Positions 9,344 to 18,035 of a stretch of DNA of 57,923 nt are shown here, one piece after another. The DNA is taken from the NCBI GenBank assembly GCA_902783035.1, contig CACZPK010000008.1, positions 1-57,923 on the forward strand, given 5' to 3'. Position numbers and translations under genes: made by a program. The first letter of the stretch is position 1. Each line of letters begins with the position of its first letter. Origin of the DNA: Oscillospiraceae bacterium (GTDB lineage: Bacteria > Bacillota > Clostridia > Oscillospirales > Oscillospiraceae). Below the pieces are notes generated by a model. The model was not told the origin of the DNA. It worked only from the letters and a program-made list of their open reading frames with translations, and searched no databases.

Positions 9344-9506
9344 GATCCAATCCCTCCTCCTAAGATCGGGCAAGTGCAGAGAACGGGAAGCTGGTTAACA
9401 TAATGCAAAATCTCCGTCATCCAAAACATCCGCTTTCATTCTGCGCACAAAAGAAAAAGCAGTGTGACATAACGCAAGATATGGAGGTTATGACAGTTGC
9501 GAGTTG

Positions 9507-9535
9507 CATATATTGTGCCAAAAGGGCAATATATG
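9507..9535. repeat. Inverted repeat in the 9344-9592 intergenic region
   Basis: CATATATTG (9507-9515) and CAATATATG (9527-9535) form a perfect 9-bp inverted repeat with an 11-base centre. It lies in the AT-rich stretch upstream of the L,D-transpeptidase gene, where its promoter should be, and could be an operator. The remainder of the 250-base gap holds no convincing gene. Confidence 0.45.
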
Positions 9536-9592
9536 TAATTCTCAGCATAGCATATTTTTTGCCCTTTGTCCACTGAAAAAGCGATTTGCAAA

Positions 9593-9621
9593 TTGCCATT
9601 CATGGACAGGTATGCTATAAT
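9593..9621 (+). promoter_or_regulatory. Sigma-A promoter for yqzL-recO-mutS2
   Basis: TTGCCA (9593-9598), a 17-bp spacer and TATAAT (9616-9621), with an extended -10 TG at 9613-9614. It lies about 100 bases before yqzL. Confidence 0.8.
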
Positions 9622-9723
9622 CCCATCGATCGCGCGGCGCTTTTCGACGGTGTCGGACGCTGTGCAGGAACTTCCAGACATAACCGCACCGGATTCGCCC
9701 AAGCTAGGTCTGAGGTGAATCAA

Positions 9724-9810
9724 ATGGACGGCTATATGGCATTGTTTTTACGAACGGGCAACCCGGCGTTCTATATGTTGGCAAAACGGGATGAACCTTC
9801 CGCGCGCTAA
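9724..9810 (+). CDS. yqzL: YqzL-family microprotein
   Basis: This is a 28-residue protein. The core LFLRTGNPAFYMLAKRDE matches the YqzL pattern (a TGN motif followed by an aromatic-rich stretch and a lysine). A GAGGTGA ribosome site stands seven bases before the ATG. As in Bacillus, it lies next to recO and near era. Function is unknown. The gene is easily missed because of its size. Confidence 0.8.
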   Translation: MDGYMALFLRTGNPAFYMLAKRDEPSAR

Positions 9811-9840
9811 GTGTGGGAGGTTACATAGGAAGGTCGCACA

Positions 9841-10635
9841 ATGGCTGAGAGACTGGTAACAAAGGGCGTTGTCCTCCGCGAGACGCAGACGAAGGAGGCC
9901 GACAAGATACTCACGGTGCTGACCGCCGAGCATGGACGGCTTGCCGTTGTCGCGCGCGGCGCGCGGCGGAAGAACAGCAAGATCGCTGCGGCGAGTGAGC
10001 TGCTGGCATATTCGGAGCTGGTGCTCTATGAACAGCGCGGCTGGCAGATTTTGGACGAAGCATCCACGCTGGAACTGTGGGGACATGTGCGGCAGGATGT
10101 GGTACTGCTGTCGCTTGCGTCGTATTTCGCAGAGATGACGGAGGCGGTCACGAGCGAAGGGGAGCGCGCGGACGAGGTGCTTGCGCTGCTGCTCAACACG
10201 CTATATGCCCTGGATACAATGGACAAACCGCCGGAGCAGGTGAAAGCGGCGTTTGAATTGCGCCTGCTGTCTCTGGCGGGCTACGAGCCGCTGCTTGCGG
10301 ACTGTGCCGTATGCGGCCGAACAGCACCCGAGAAGCCGATGCTCGACGCGGAGCAGGGCGTCGTTCTGTGCCGGAGCTGTGCCGGCTCGGCGGCGCGGGG
10401 GCTGCTGCCGCTAGATCCCGGCTCGCTGGCGGCGATGCGCCACGTCGTCGGTGTCGAACGCAAGCGAATGCTGTCGTTTGCGCTGCGCGGCGAGACGCTG
10501 ACGCGTTTTGCACGCGCCTGCGAGACCTTTGCACGCGTGCAGCTGGACCGCGATTTCCGCACGCTGGATTTCTACAAGAGCCTGTGTATGCAGCCTGCCA
10601 TTTCCGGGGAAAACGCAAAAAGCGACAAAATATGA
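9841..10635 (+). CDS. recO: DNA repair protein RecO
   Basis: This 264-residue protein has an N-terminal OB fold (VTKGVVLRETQTKEADKILTVL) and a C-terminal zinc site with paired cysteines (CAVCG and CRSC, about residues 158-161 and 179-182). RecO anneals single strands and loads RecA together with RecR in gap repair. It is 30 bases after yqzL, with AGGAAGG before the ATG, and followed at 40 bases by mutS2. Confidence 0.94.
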   Translation: MAERLVTKGVVLRETQTKEADKILTVLTAEHGRLAVVARGARRKNSKIAAASELLAYSELVLYEQRGWQILDEASTLELWGHVRQDVVLLSLASYFAEMTEAVTSEGERADEVLALLLNTLYALDTMDKPPEQVKAAFELRLLSLAGYEPLLADCAVCGRTAPEKPMLDAEQGVVLCRSCAGSAARGLLPLDPGSLAAMRHVVGVERKRMLSFALRGETLTRFARACETFARVQLDRDFRTLDFYKSLCMQPAISGENAKSDKI

Positions 10636-10675
10636 CAACATATCGTAAAAATTGATAAAAGGTATACAAATAGTT

Positions 10676-13057
10676 ATGACAGAACTCTTTGAAAAATCCA
10701 TCCGCGTGCTGGAGCTGCCCCGTGTGCTGGCACTGTTGGAGCAACGCGCCGTCAGCGCAGAGGCGAAGGCGCGCGCACGGGCGCTGCTGCCTGCCACGGA
10801 CATCGGGGAGGTGCGCCGCGCGCTGGATGAGACCGATGCGGCGCGGAGCATGATCGCCCTGAAGGGGAGCCCGTCGTTTGGCGGGGTCAAGAGCGTGGCG
10901 GAGGCTTTGGGACGCGCACAGCGCGGCGGTATGCTCAACACGCGTGAGCTGCTGGACGTTGCGGGGCTGCTGACGAATGCGCGCCGTGTGCGCGAGTATC
11001 CGGGTGAGGATGCCGAGCCGACGGTGCTGGATAAGATGTTTGCGTCCCTGCACCCGAACCGCTATCTCGAAGAAAAGATCACCACAGCCATCGTCAGCGA
11101 GGATGAGATCGCTGACGCCGCCAGTCCGGAGCTGGCGGATATCCGCCGGCACAAGCGTGCGGCGGCGGCAAAGGGGCGGCAGATCCTGCAAAAGATCATT
11201 TCCTCGCCGAGCTATAAGAACGTGCTGCAGGAATCGCTCATCACCCAGCGCGGCGGACGTTTTGTCGTGCCTGTCAAGGCGGAGTGCCGCGGTGAGCTGC
11301 CCGGTCTGGTTCACGACACCTCGTCCAGCGGCGCGACGCTGTTTATCGAGCCGATGGGCGTGGTGCAGGCAAACAATGAGCTGAAGGAGCTGGAGGCGAA
11401 GGAGGAGAAGGAGATCGATCGCATCCTCATGTCCCTTTCCGCTGAGGCGGCGGGGTTTGAGGAGAACATCATCTGGGATTATGACATCCTCGTCCACCTT
11501 GATTTGATCTTCGCCCGCGGCGAGCTGAGCTATGAGATGGACGCCATGCGCCCCGAGGTGCGGGAGGACGGCGGCGTTATGCTCCGCCGGGCACGGCATC
11601 CGCTGCTGGAGAAGGGTAAAGCGGTTCCCATTGACATCGAGCTTGGCAGAAGCTTTGACACGCTGGTCATCACCGGCCCAAACACGGGCGGCAAGACGGT
11701 CAGCCTGAAAACGCTGGGGCTTTTGTGCCTGATGACGCAATGCGGGCTGCACATTCCCTGCGCCGACGGGAGCGCGGTGTGCGTGTTTTCCGGTGTGCTG
11801 GCGGATATCGGCGATGAGCAGAGCATCGAGCAGAGCCTTTCGACCTTTTCCGCCCACATGCGCAATATTGTGCAGATTCTGGATGAGGCGGACGACGGGA
11901 GCCTGATCCTGTTCGACGAGCTGGGCGCGGGCACCGATCCCGTCGAGGGTGCGGCGCTTGCCGTTGCCATCATCGAGGAGGCGAGAGCGCGCGGCGCGAA
12001 GGTTGCCGCCACGACGCACTATGCGGAGCTTAAGACCTTTGCCATGACCACGGCGGGCGTGGAGAACGCCAGCTGTGAGTTTGATGTGGAGACGCTGGCG
12101 CCGACCTATCGCCTGTTGATCGGTATTCCCGGGAAATCCAACGCTTTTGCCATTTCCAAACGGCTTGGCCTCAGCGAGCAGGTCATTGACCGCGCGCGGG
12201 AGCAGATGAGCGGCGAGAGCGTACGCTTTGAGGATGTGCTGACGCAGCTGGAGCAAAAACGGCAGGCGCTCGAAAAGGAGAAAGAGGAGACGGACCGTTT
12301 GCTGCTGCGCCGCGAAGAGGATGCGCGCAAGGCACGGGAGTTTCGCGAGCAGATGGAGCGCGCGAAGGAAAACGCGCGCTCCCGCGGCGAAGCGGAGGCG
12401 AAACGCATCCTCGCCGACGCAAAGTCTGCCGCCGACGCCGCGTTCCGCGAACTGGATGCGCTGAAAAAGGAGCAGAAGAAACAGCTCGACGCACAGGCCA
12501 TCAACGAAAAGCGCGCGGATATCCTGCACGGGCTCAATGCCGCGCGGGAAGCCGCCGGCGTGCGAGACAGTGTCAAGGCGCCGATCCCCAAGCCCAGCCG
12601 CCCCATCCGCGCGGGCGATCTGGTTGAGATCCCGGGCACGGGACGCCGGGCGGAGGTGCTTGCCGTGCAGGGCGATACGCTGGAGTGCAAGGCCGGGCCG
12701 CTGCGCATGAAGGTCAAGGCAGGCGAAGTGCGTCTGATCGAGGATGACGAGCGCGCCGCCATCAAGCCGAAAAACGAACCGAAGGCAGGCGGGCGCGTGC
12801 TGCGTACGGCGTCCGCTTCCCGGGAGCTGGACATCCGCGGCATGGAAACGCTGGAAGCGGAGAGCGTGGTGGAGAACTACATCGACGCGGCGGTGATGTC
12901 GCGTCTGGAGAGCGTGACCATCATCCACGGCAAGGGGACGGGAGCGCTGCGCAAGTCCGTTCACGCCCTGCTCAAGCGGAACAAACACGTCAAATCCTTC
13001 CGCCTCGGCGCGTTTGGCGAGGGGGAGGCGGGCGTGACCGTGGTTGAATTGCGCTGA
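10676..13057 (+). CDS. mutS2: Endonuclease MutS2
   Basis: This 793-residue protein has a MutS-type ATPase (Walker A GPNTGGKT near residue 334, Walker B LILFDELGAGTDP), a long coiled coil (EQKRQALEKEKEETDRLLLR) and a C-terminal Smr nuclease domain with LDIRG and HGKGTGALR motifs. MutS2 suppresses recombination and, in Bacillus, rescues collided ribosomes. The ATG at 10676 gives the family N-terminus (MTELFEKSIRVLELPRVL); a TTG eight codons upstream is also possible, since the AAAGG site lies 13 bases from the ATG. Confidence 0.94.
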   Translation: MTELFEKSIRVLELPRVLALLEQRAVSAEAKARARALLPATDIGEVRRALDETDAARSMIALKGSPSFGGVKSVAEALGRAQRGGMLNTRELLDVAGLLTNARRVREYPGEDAEPTVLDKMFASLHPNRYLEEKITTAIVSEDEIADAASPELADIRRHKRAAAAKGRQILQKIISSPSYKNVLQESLITQRGGRFVVPVKAECRGELPGLVHDTSSSGATLFIEPMGVVQANNELKELEAKEEKEIDRILMSLSAEAAGFEENIIWDYDILVHLDLIFARGELSYEMDAMRPEVREDGGVMLRRARHPLLEKGKAVPIDIELGRSFDTLVITGPNTGGKTVSLKTLGLLCLMTQCGLHIPCADGSAVCVFSGVLADIGDEQSIEQSLSTFSAHMRNIVQILDEADDGSLILFDELGAGTDPVEGAALAVAIIEEARARGAKVAATTHYAELKTFAMTTAGVENASCEFDVETLAPTYRLLIGIPGKSNAFAISKRLGLSEQVIDRAREQMSGESVRFEDVLTQLEQKRQALEKEKEETDRLLLRREEDARKAREFREQMERAKENARSRGEAEAKRILADAKSAADAAFRELDALKKEQKKQLDAQAINEKRADILHGLNAAREAAGVRDSVKAPIPKPSRPIRAGDLVEIPGTGRRAEVLAVQGDTLECKAGPLRMKVKAGEVRLIEDDERAAIKPKNEPKAGGRVLRTASASRELDIRGMETLEAESVVENYIDAAVMSRLESVTIIHGKGTGALRKSVHALLKRNKHVKSFRLGAFGEGEAGVTVVELR

Positions 13058-13178
13058 CCGACCGTCAAACCAAACGAATTTTCGGGAACAAAGGCAAGAA
13101 AACTGTCAAAATTGCCGGAACGGGTGGAAATCACCAAAAAAACGGGTGGGAACAGCGCGGAAATATTCAGAAAAATCA

Positions 13179-13206
13179 TTGACGAAACCGGGGAATATGT
13201 TATAAT
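13179..13206 (+). promoter_or_regulatory. Sigma-A promoter for the HPr gene
   Basis: TTGACG (13179-13184), a 16-bp spacer and TATAAT (13201-13206), about 50 bases before the HPr start. The rest of the 200-base gap after mutS2 shows nothing clear. Confidence 0.8.
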
Positions 13207-13258
13207 ATATAGCAGTCCGGAAATTTGGAAGTGTTGCGGAGAGAGGGGAGCTTATCGA

Positions 13259-13522
13259 ATGTATACGCAGAATGTAATGATCAACAATGAGGTAGGCCTG
13301 CACGCGCGCCCCGCCACGTTCTTTATCCAGAAGGCGAATGAGTACAAAAGCGGTATCTGGGTCGAGAAGGACGAGCGCCGCGTGAATGCCAAGAGCCTGC
13401 TGGGCGTTTTGTCCCTGGGCATCGGCAAGGGCACGGAGATTACCCTGCTGGCCGACGGCTCGGACGAGAAGGAAGCCGTGGACGCGCTTTGTGAGCTGGT
13501 GTCCGGCAACTTCGGCGAATAA
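13259..13522 (+). CDS. ptsH: HPr phosphocarrier protein
   Basis: This is an 87-residue HPr. His15 lies in GLHARPA and Ser46 in NAKSLLGVLSLGI, so both the PEP-dependent site and the HPrK regulatory site are present. This makes it a true HPr rather than Crh. A GGAGAGAGGGGAG site precedes the ATG at 13259; a longer in-frame extension back to 13112 runs through the promoter and is rejected. It has its own promoter and terminator and no ptsI nearby, which suggests stand-alone control. Confidence 0.93.
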   Translation: MYTQNVMINNEVGLHARPATFFIQKANEYKSGIWVEKDERRVNAKSLLGVLSLGIGKGTEITLLADGSDEKEAVDALCELVSGNFGE

Positions 13523-13541
13523 GCGACAAACAAAAAGAGGG

Positions 13542-13575
13542 AAGGCGGTTTCGTGCAGACGAAGCCGCTTTTTTC
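13542..13575 (+). terminator. Intrinsic terminator after HPr gene
   Basis: AAGGCGGTTTCGT pairs with ACGAAGCCGCTT (one bulged base) and a run of six Ts follows. It argues against the long uvrC start at 13553, which lies inside it. Confidence 0.85.
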
Positions 13576-13627
13576 TCATCTTTTTGAAAAGAAATCCCCG
13601 GTACCGGGAGATGTGGGAGGCGAGCGT

Positions 13628-15496
13628 GTGACCAAGGAAGAACTGCGTGCCAAGGCGAATGACCTGCCGTTGGCACCCGGCGTGTACCTGATGATGGATA
13701 AGACCGGCAAGGTCATTTATGTCGGCAAGGCAAAGAAGCTGAAAAACCGTGTCAGCCAGTATTTTCAGGAGAACAATGCCTCCCATAATGAGAAGACGCG
13801 GCGCATGGTGGCACAGGTCGACCATTTCGATACGATCTTTGTGTCCAGCGAGTTTGAGGCGCTGATCCTGGAGAACTCGCTCATTAAGCAGCACATGCCG
13901 CACTATAACATCCTGCTCAAGGACGACAAGGGCTATCCCTTCGTTCGTCTGGGAAAGGAGCCGTACGCCCGCTTTTCCATGGTCAACAGGCCGCTGGACG
14001 ACGGTGCGCGGTATTTCGGCCCCTTTGGCGGCCGCAATGAGACCCGCGCCGCCATTGACGCGATCTGCGCTGCGTTCAAATTGCCGACCTGCTCGCGGAA
14101 ATTCCCGCGCGATATTGGCAAGGAACGTCCCTGCCTCAACCATCATATGGGCCGCTGTGACGGGTTTTGCCGCGGCATACCGGATGAAAAGGAGTATACG
14201 GAACGTATTGAACAGGCGGTGCAATTACTGTCTGGACACTATAAAAGCCTCGCCCGGAGTATGCGCGAGGAAATGCAGCGGCAGGCTGAGGCGCTCCGAT
14301 TTGAACAGGCGGCGGCGCTGCGCGACCGTGTTACCGCCATTGAAACGCTCGGCAAACGCCAGAAGGTCATCGCGGGAATCTGTGCGGATACGGACATCTG
14401 GGGGGTGTACCGCGGCGCGGCAAAGTGCGGCTGGGCGGTCATTCATGTCGAGGAAGGCAGCGTGACGGGGCGCGAGAGCGACGTTTTTACCGCGCCTACG
14501 GACGAGGATGAGGCGGATATGCTCACGGCGCTGCTGAACCAGTATTACCTGCCGCGCGCGGTGTTGCCGCGGGAGATCCTGCTCCCCTGCGAAAGCGAGG
14601 ACGCTGCCGAACTGGCCGGCATCTTGTCGGAGCATGCGGGGCACAAGGTCAGCGTCCATGTGCCGCAGCGCGGAGATAAGGCGGAGCTGCTGCGCATGGC
14701 GGAGCGAAATGCGCGCGAGGATGTGGAAAGGGTAACAACTTTACAGGAACGGGAAAACAAAACACTCACGACGCTGGGGCAGATGCTCAACCTGCCGGAA
14801 CCGCCGGCGCGTATGGAGAGCTACGATATCTCCAACACGGGGGCGAGCGATATTGTTGCATCCATGGTGGTTTACGAGGGCGCAAAACCGAAAAAGAGCG
14901 CCTACCGCCGATTCCGGATGAAGACGGTGTCGGAGCACCCGGACGACTATGCGTCCATGGAAGAGGTGCTCACACGCCGCCTGCGGCGCTATTTGGACGG
15001 AGACGAGAAATTTGCCCCGCTGCCGGACGTTATGCTCATCGACGGCGGCGTGACCCACGCACAGGTGGCGGAGCGTGTCTGCGCGGCGTTGCAGATCACC
15101 ATGCCGATTTTCAGCATGGTGAAGGACGATCACCACCATACCCGCGCACTCGTCACCGCAGAGGGGCGGGAGATCGACCTGCACGCAAACCCGGCGGTCT
15201 TTGCCCTGATCGGGCAGATCCAGGACGAGACGCACCGCTTTGCCATCACCTTTCACCATGAAAGCCACAGCCGCAGCACAATGCATTCGGCGCTGGACGA
15301 CATCCCCGGCGTTGGCAAAACGCGCAAGGCGACGCTGCTCAAGGCGTTCCGCAGCGTAAAAGCGATACGCGAGGCGGATGTGGACGCGCTGTCGGAGGTG
15401 GTGCCGCGGAACACCGCACAGGCTGTGTGGACATGGTTCCACAGGGAAGACGGACAACCACAAACGGCAGAAAATCAGGAAAGCGGCGGATCGTAA
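13628..15496 (+). CDS. uvrC: Excinuclease ABC subunit C (UvrC)
   Basis: This 622-residue protein has an N-terminal GIY-YIG nuclease (PGVYLMMDKTGKVIYVGKAK), a Cys-rich patch (CLNHHMGRCDGFC), a UVR motif (LRFEQAAALRDRVTAIETL), an RNase H-like second nuclease (YDISNTGASDIVASMVVYEG, LIDGG) and a C-terminal helix-hairpin-helix (IPGVGKTRKATLLKAF). It makes both incisions in nucleotide excision repair. The GTG at 13628 is preceded by GGGAGG at a good distance, while the first in-frame start at 13553 lies in a terminator. Confidence 0.94.
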   Translation: MTKEELRAKANDLPLAPGVYLMMDKTGKVIYVGKAKKLKNRVSQYFQENNASHNEKTRRMVAQVDHFDTIFVSSEFEALILENSLIKQHMPHYNILLKDDKGYPFVRLGKEPYARFSMVNRPLDDGARYFGPFGGRNETRAAIDAICAAFKLPTCSRKFPRDIGKERPCLNHHMGRCDGFCRGIPDEKEYTERIEQAVQLLSGHYKSLARSMREEMQRQAEALRFEQAAALRDRVTAIETLGKRQKVIAGICADTDIWGVYRGAAKCGWAVIHVEEGSVTGRESDVFTAPTDEDEADMLTALLNQYYLPRAVLPREILLPCESEDAAELAGILSEHAGHKVSVHVPQRGDKAELLRMAERNAREDVERVTTLQERENKTLTTLGQMLNLPEPPARMESYDISNTGASDIVASMVVYEGAKPKKSAYRRFRMKTVSEHPDDYASMEEVLTRRLRRYLDGDEKFAPLPDVMLIDGGVTHAQVAERVCAALQITMPIFSMVKDDHHHTRALVTAEGREIDLHANPAVFALIGQIQDETHRFAITFHHESHSRSTMHSALDDIPGVGKTRKATLLKAFRSVKAIREADVDALSEVVPRNTAQAVWTWFHREDGQPQTAENQESGGS

Positions 15497-15511
15497 CGAT
15501 CCGCCGTTTTT
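15484..15511 (+). terminator. Intrinsic terminator overlapping the uvrC stop codon
   Basis: CGGCGGATCGT and ACGATCCGCCG form an 11-bp stem followed by five Ts; the uvrC TAA is in the loop region. Confidence 0.9.
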
Positions 15512-15700
15512 GCCGCGCAACCCCCGTTTTTGCGGTGCTGCGAATGGCAGCCTTGCAATTATGAGATTCTTTGGCGAATTGCACAAATGAATACAGCATA
15601 TTGTGACATATCTTGCCGGATGGCGCAGAGATTTGGTGTAAAATGTGCAGAAAAGCGGGCAAAATGCCAAATATGATTTACATAACACTAAAAACGTAAC

Positions 15701-15729
15701 TTGACAAATTGGAGATGCTGCGCTATACT
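15701..15729 (+). promoter_or_regulatory. Sigma-A promoter for the 3D-domain protein
   Basis: TTGACA (15701-15706), a 17-bp spacer and TATACT (15724-15729). Transcription would give a leader of about 100 bases before the start at 15837. The 190 bases between the uvrC terminator and this promoter show nothing else I can support. Confidence 0.85.
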
Positions 15730-15747
15730 GCGGGAACATTCAGAAAA

Positions 15748-15785
15748 GTTACAAATTGTAACCGCGAATTACAGCCTTGTAACCT
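15748..15785 (+). promoter_or_regulatory. Palindrome plus direct repeat in the 5' leader of the 3D-domain gene
   Basis: GTTACAAATTGTAAC (15748-15762) is a perfect palindrome just after the expected transcription start. TTGTAACC within it (15756-15763) recurs at 15778-15785, exactly two helical turns away. This could be an operator with three half-sites, or an RNA switch. Confidence 0.55.
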
Positions 15786-15836
15786 TTCAAGACAACGGCG
15801 CTTCATTGCGTCGAACAAAAAAGGAGTTCCCAAATC

Positions 15837-16862
15837 ATGATAGAACGAGAACAACACAAGAGCCGTATTTCGGCTCGACGATGGTGGCAGGCGGCGTTCG
15901 CCCTGTTGCTGTGTACGGTCCTGGTGCTGGAAGCGGCGCCGCAGTTGAGTGCCAGCGCGCTTTATATCCTCACGGATGGCATCGCGACCGTGGCCACCGG
16001 CACCGAGCGCGTGAGCGCTGACCGCATTCTCCTTGTGGGTGCGCAGGAAGGCGAGACGGACGTGGTCCTTGAAGCCGACCGCAAGGTGACCATCCATCAG
16101 GGCGACAACCTGTTCTACGCCACGAGCCGCGAGGCTGAGACCGTCAGCGAGCTGCTCCAGCGCGAGGGTATCGAGGTCGGGCCGCTTGAGATGGTGCGCG
16201 TCGATCTCTCGGGCGAGGACATCCGGCTCAACATTGCGGCAAACTTCACCTATTACGAGACCGTGCAGGAGGCCGCCGCTTATACGACGCTCTATACCAC
16301 GGACTACACGCTCCCCAAGGGTGAACAGCGTGTGACCACCCCCGGCGTCAACGGTACGCAGGACGTGACCTACGAGGTTGTGTACGCGGACGGCGCGTTT
16401 GTCTCGCGTCAGGCGGTTGCCGAGTCCAACAACACCGCTACGGCGGAGGTTGTGAGTACCGGTACCCTCGTTAAGACGGCGCAGGAGGGCGACACCATTG
16501 ACCGCGTTATCCGCAATGAGGACGGCAGCGGCTACCTGATCCTGAAGTCCGGTGATTCGTTGCACTTCACCCACACGATGGACGTCAAGTGCACGGCCTA
16601 CACGGCCAACGTCGGCAAAGTCGGAACGATTACCGCCACAGGCACAACGGTGCACACCGGCGTCGTCGCCGTGGACCGCTCGGTCATCCCGCTGGGTTCG
16701 ACCATGTTTATCACCACCGCCAACGGAGACTTCACCTATGGCATGGGCTACGCCGAGGATACGGGCGTGCGCGGCAAGGTCGTTGACCTCTATATGAATA
16801 CCTACAACGAGTGCATTCAGTTCGGACGCCGCAGCAGCGTGGTGTATTTCCTCGATCAGTAA
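15837..16862 (+). CDS. Exported 3D-domain wall hydrolase with G5/DUF348-like domains
   Basis: This 341-residue protein has an N-terminal membrane anchor or signal (WWQAAFALLLCTVLVLEAAPQ), DUF348/ubiquitin-like segments and a G5-type stretch (residues about 60-230), then a C-terminal 3D domain with its three aspartates (AVDRSVIPLGS, AEDTG, VVDLYM). 3D domains resemble lytic transglycosylases (MltA, YabE, YocH) that cut peptidoglycan. The start has AAAAAAGGAG upstream. It has its own promoter and terminator. The G5 part probably binds glycan chains. Confidence 0.88.
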   Translation: MIEREQHKSRISARRWWQAAFALLLCTVLVLEAAPQLSASALYILTDGIATVATGTERVSADRILLVGAQEGETDVVLEADRKVTIHQGDNLFYATSREAETVSELLQREGIEVGPLEMVRVDLSGEDIRLNIAANFTYYETVQEAAAYTTLYTTDYTLPKGEQRVTTPGVNGTQDVTYEVVYADGAFVSRQAVAESNNTATAEVVSTGTLVKTAQEGDTIDRVIRNEDGSGYLILKSGDSLHFTHTMDVKCTAYTANVGKVGTITATGTTVHTGVVAVDRSVIPLGSTMFITTANGDFTYGMGYAEDTGVRGKVVDLYMNTYNECIQFGRRSSVVYFLDQ

Positions 16863-16871
16863 AAGACTTAT

Positions 16872-16920
16872 AAAAATAGGACGATGATTCCAAGTATATC
16901 GGAATCATCGTCCTATTTTT
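16872..16920. terminator. Bidirectional terminator, 20-bp perfect stem
   Basis: Positions 16872-16891 pair with 16901-16920 around a 9-base loop, with A and T tails on both sides. It serves the 3D-domain gene and the convergent TSUP gene, whose stop codon lies within the stem. Confidence 0.92.
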
Positions 16921-17323
16921 CATGATGGATAGACTTAGCAATTGATGTTCTATATCGCCGCAAACCCTTTCGCGGAGCCAAATTGAGGGCGCCGGAATAC
17001 AAAAGGAAAAGACCAAATGGTATTCTGAAAATCGATATGTCAATAGACAATGACAACAGAGACGCGGCGAGCGCGCAGAGCGTTCCGATCGGAGCGGCGG
17101 CGCGCAGAACGTCCATATCGAGGTATCCGTTGCGGCGGTGTGCCGGCAAGGAGACCGCCGCCGCGGGGAGAAAGTAGAGCAGATTGATTCCCTGCGCCTC
17201 CGCCTGGTCGACGCCGAGAAACAGGGTCATGCAAAGCAGCAGCAGCGTCCCGCCGCCGACGCCCCATGAGGAGAGTACGCCGGTCGCCGTACCGATGAGA
17301 AAGGGGAGAAACCATTCTTTCAT
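16913..17323 (-). CDS. Half-size TSUP (TauE/SafE) permease, second half
   Basis: This 136-residue membrane protein has about four helices and one TSUP repeat (FLIGTATGVLSSWGVGGGTL). TSUP permeases move sulfite, sulfonates or other small anions and are usually single chains of about 250 residues with two repeats. Here a separate gene just upstream encodes the other repeat, so the two should work as a heterodimer. The ATG follows the upstream stop after ten bases. The substrate cannot be told. Confidence 0.8.
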   Translation of the reverse strand: MKEWFLPFLIGTATGVLSSWGVGGGTLLLLCMTLFLGVDQAEAQGINLLYFLPAAAVSLPAHRRNGYLDMDVLRAAAPIGTLCALAASLLSLSIDISIFRIPFGLFLLYSGALNLAPRKGLRRYRTSIAKSIHHEK

Positions 17324-17333
17324 GGCGATGCCC

Positions 17334-17780
17334 TCATGTTAGATAGCGGTAGGCGCCATAGAGCAGAAACAGTGCAAATATGCGCCGCAGCCACAGATTG
17401 GGCACCTCGCGGAACAGCTTTCCGCCCAGCAAACCGCCCAACAGCCCGCCGGCAAGGTAGGGGAGCGCATGGGCGATGGGAAAGCCGCCGCGCAGAAAAT
17501 ACGCCGCGGCGGATACGGCGCACAGCGGCAGAATGGTTGCGACGCAGGTTGCGAACGCTTTCTTTTCGTCCAGCTTGCCCCGGCCGGTCAGCAGCGTTAA
17601 CAGCGCGATGCCGCCTCCGCCGCCAAACAGGCCGTTGATGATACCCGCTGCCGCACCTGCGACACGGTATGAAAACGCATCGCCGCCTTTGGGCGGCGAT
17701 GCGCTGCTGCGCGCCGGCTCAGCTGAGTTTTTCAAAGCTCTGGCAGTCCGTGCACTGGTCCATAGCGGGGTTCGACTCAT
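17334..17780 (-). CDS. Half-size TSUP permease, first half (start uncertain)
   Basis: The clear coding part runs from about 17678 to 17334 and encodes one TSUP repeat (VAGAAAGIINGLFGGGGG, then four helices ending GAYRYLT). I cannot find a good ATG at the natural start. The nearest in-frame ATG is at 17780, inside the neighbouring DUF1540 gene and upstream of a terminator hairpin, so either an unusual start codon is used or the gene has lost its 5' end. It precedes the second half-gene by ten bases. Confidence 0.6.
   Translation of the reverse strand: MSRTPLWTSARTARALKNSAEPARSSASPPKGGDAFSYRVAGAAAGIINGLFGGGGGIALLTLLTGRGKLDEKKAFATCVATILPLCAVSAAAYFLRGGFPIAHALPYLAGGLLGGLLGGKLFREVPNLWLRRIFALFLLYGAYRYLT
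17677..17702 (-). terminator. Terminator after the DUF1540 gene
   Basis: An 11-bp GC-rich stem with a four-base loop (17677-17687 with 17692-17702), followed on the minus strand by GTTTTC. It lies 16 bases after the DUF1540 stop. Confidence 0.7.
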
Positions 17781-17910
17781 GCGTACCCACCTGAATGGCG
17801 TTAAGACCGCAATACTGTGCCTCCTGGCAGTGGTGGGCACAGTTCGTTACGCTGCAATGGATGGAAGAGTTGGGCGTGCATGCGCCGCCGCGATTGGTAT
17901 GATCGGTCAT
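17719..17910 (-). CDS. DUF1540 Cys-rich small protein
   Basis: This 63-residue protein has one DUF1540 unit. The spacing of cysteines in IHCSVTNCAHHCQEAQYC and MDQCTDCQSF fits a small metal-binding fold. Start ATG 17910 has GGAGG eight bases upstream; a longer frame is rejected because it runs through the trkH terminator. Function is unknown. Such proteins are common in spore-forming Clostridia. Confidence 0.85.
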   Translation of the reverse strand: MTDHTNRGGACTPNSSIHCSVTNCAHHCQEAQYCGLNAIQVGTHESNPAMDQCTDCQSFEKLS

Positions 17911-17971
17911 GTTGGAGTCCTCCGTTTTCGTATTTTGGCTGGTTGCCGCTCCTAGTGTGTGTAATTCCCAT

Positions 17972-18003
17972 AAAAAAATTCGCCGCGTCAGCGACGAATT
18001 TTT
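17972..18003 (-). terminator. Intrinsic terminator after trkH
   Basis: A stem of AAAAATTCG-type arms with a GC core (one mismatch) around TGAC, followed on the minus strand by a seven-T run. Confidence 0.85.
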
Positions 18004-18035
18004 CATGTATTTGTGCTGGTTCTGAGCGGAAATGC

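Noticed and set aside
9436-9723. 95-residue minus-strand frame upstream of yqzL
   Set aside because: It runs across the yqzL promoter and an inverted repeat and has no ribosome site or family likeness.
10193-12988. 931-residue open frame on the minus strand
   Set aside because: It lies exactly antisense to mutS2. GC-rich third positions keep the opposite frame open; no family motif or ribosome site is seen.
15730-15836. Cyclic-di-AMP (ydaO-type) riboswitch in the leader of a wall enzyme gene
   Set aside because: Such switches are common there, but the leader is only about 100 bases and lacks the conserved blocks.
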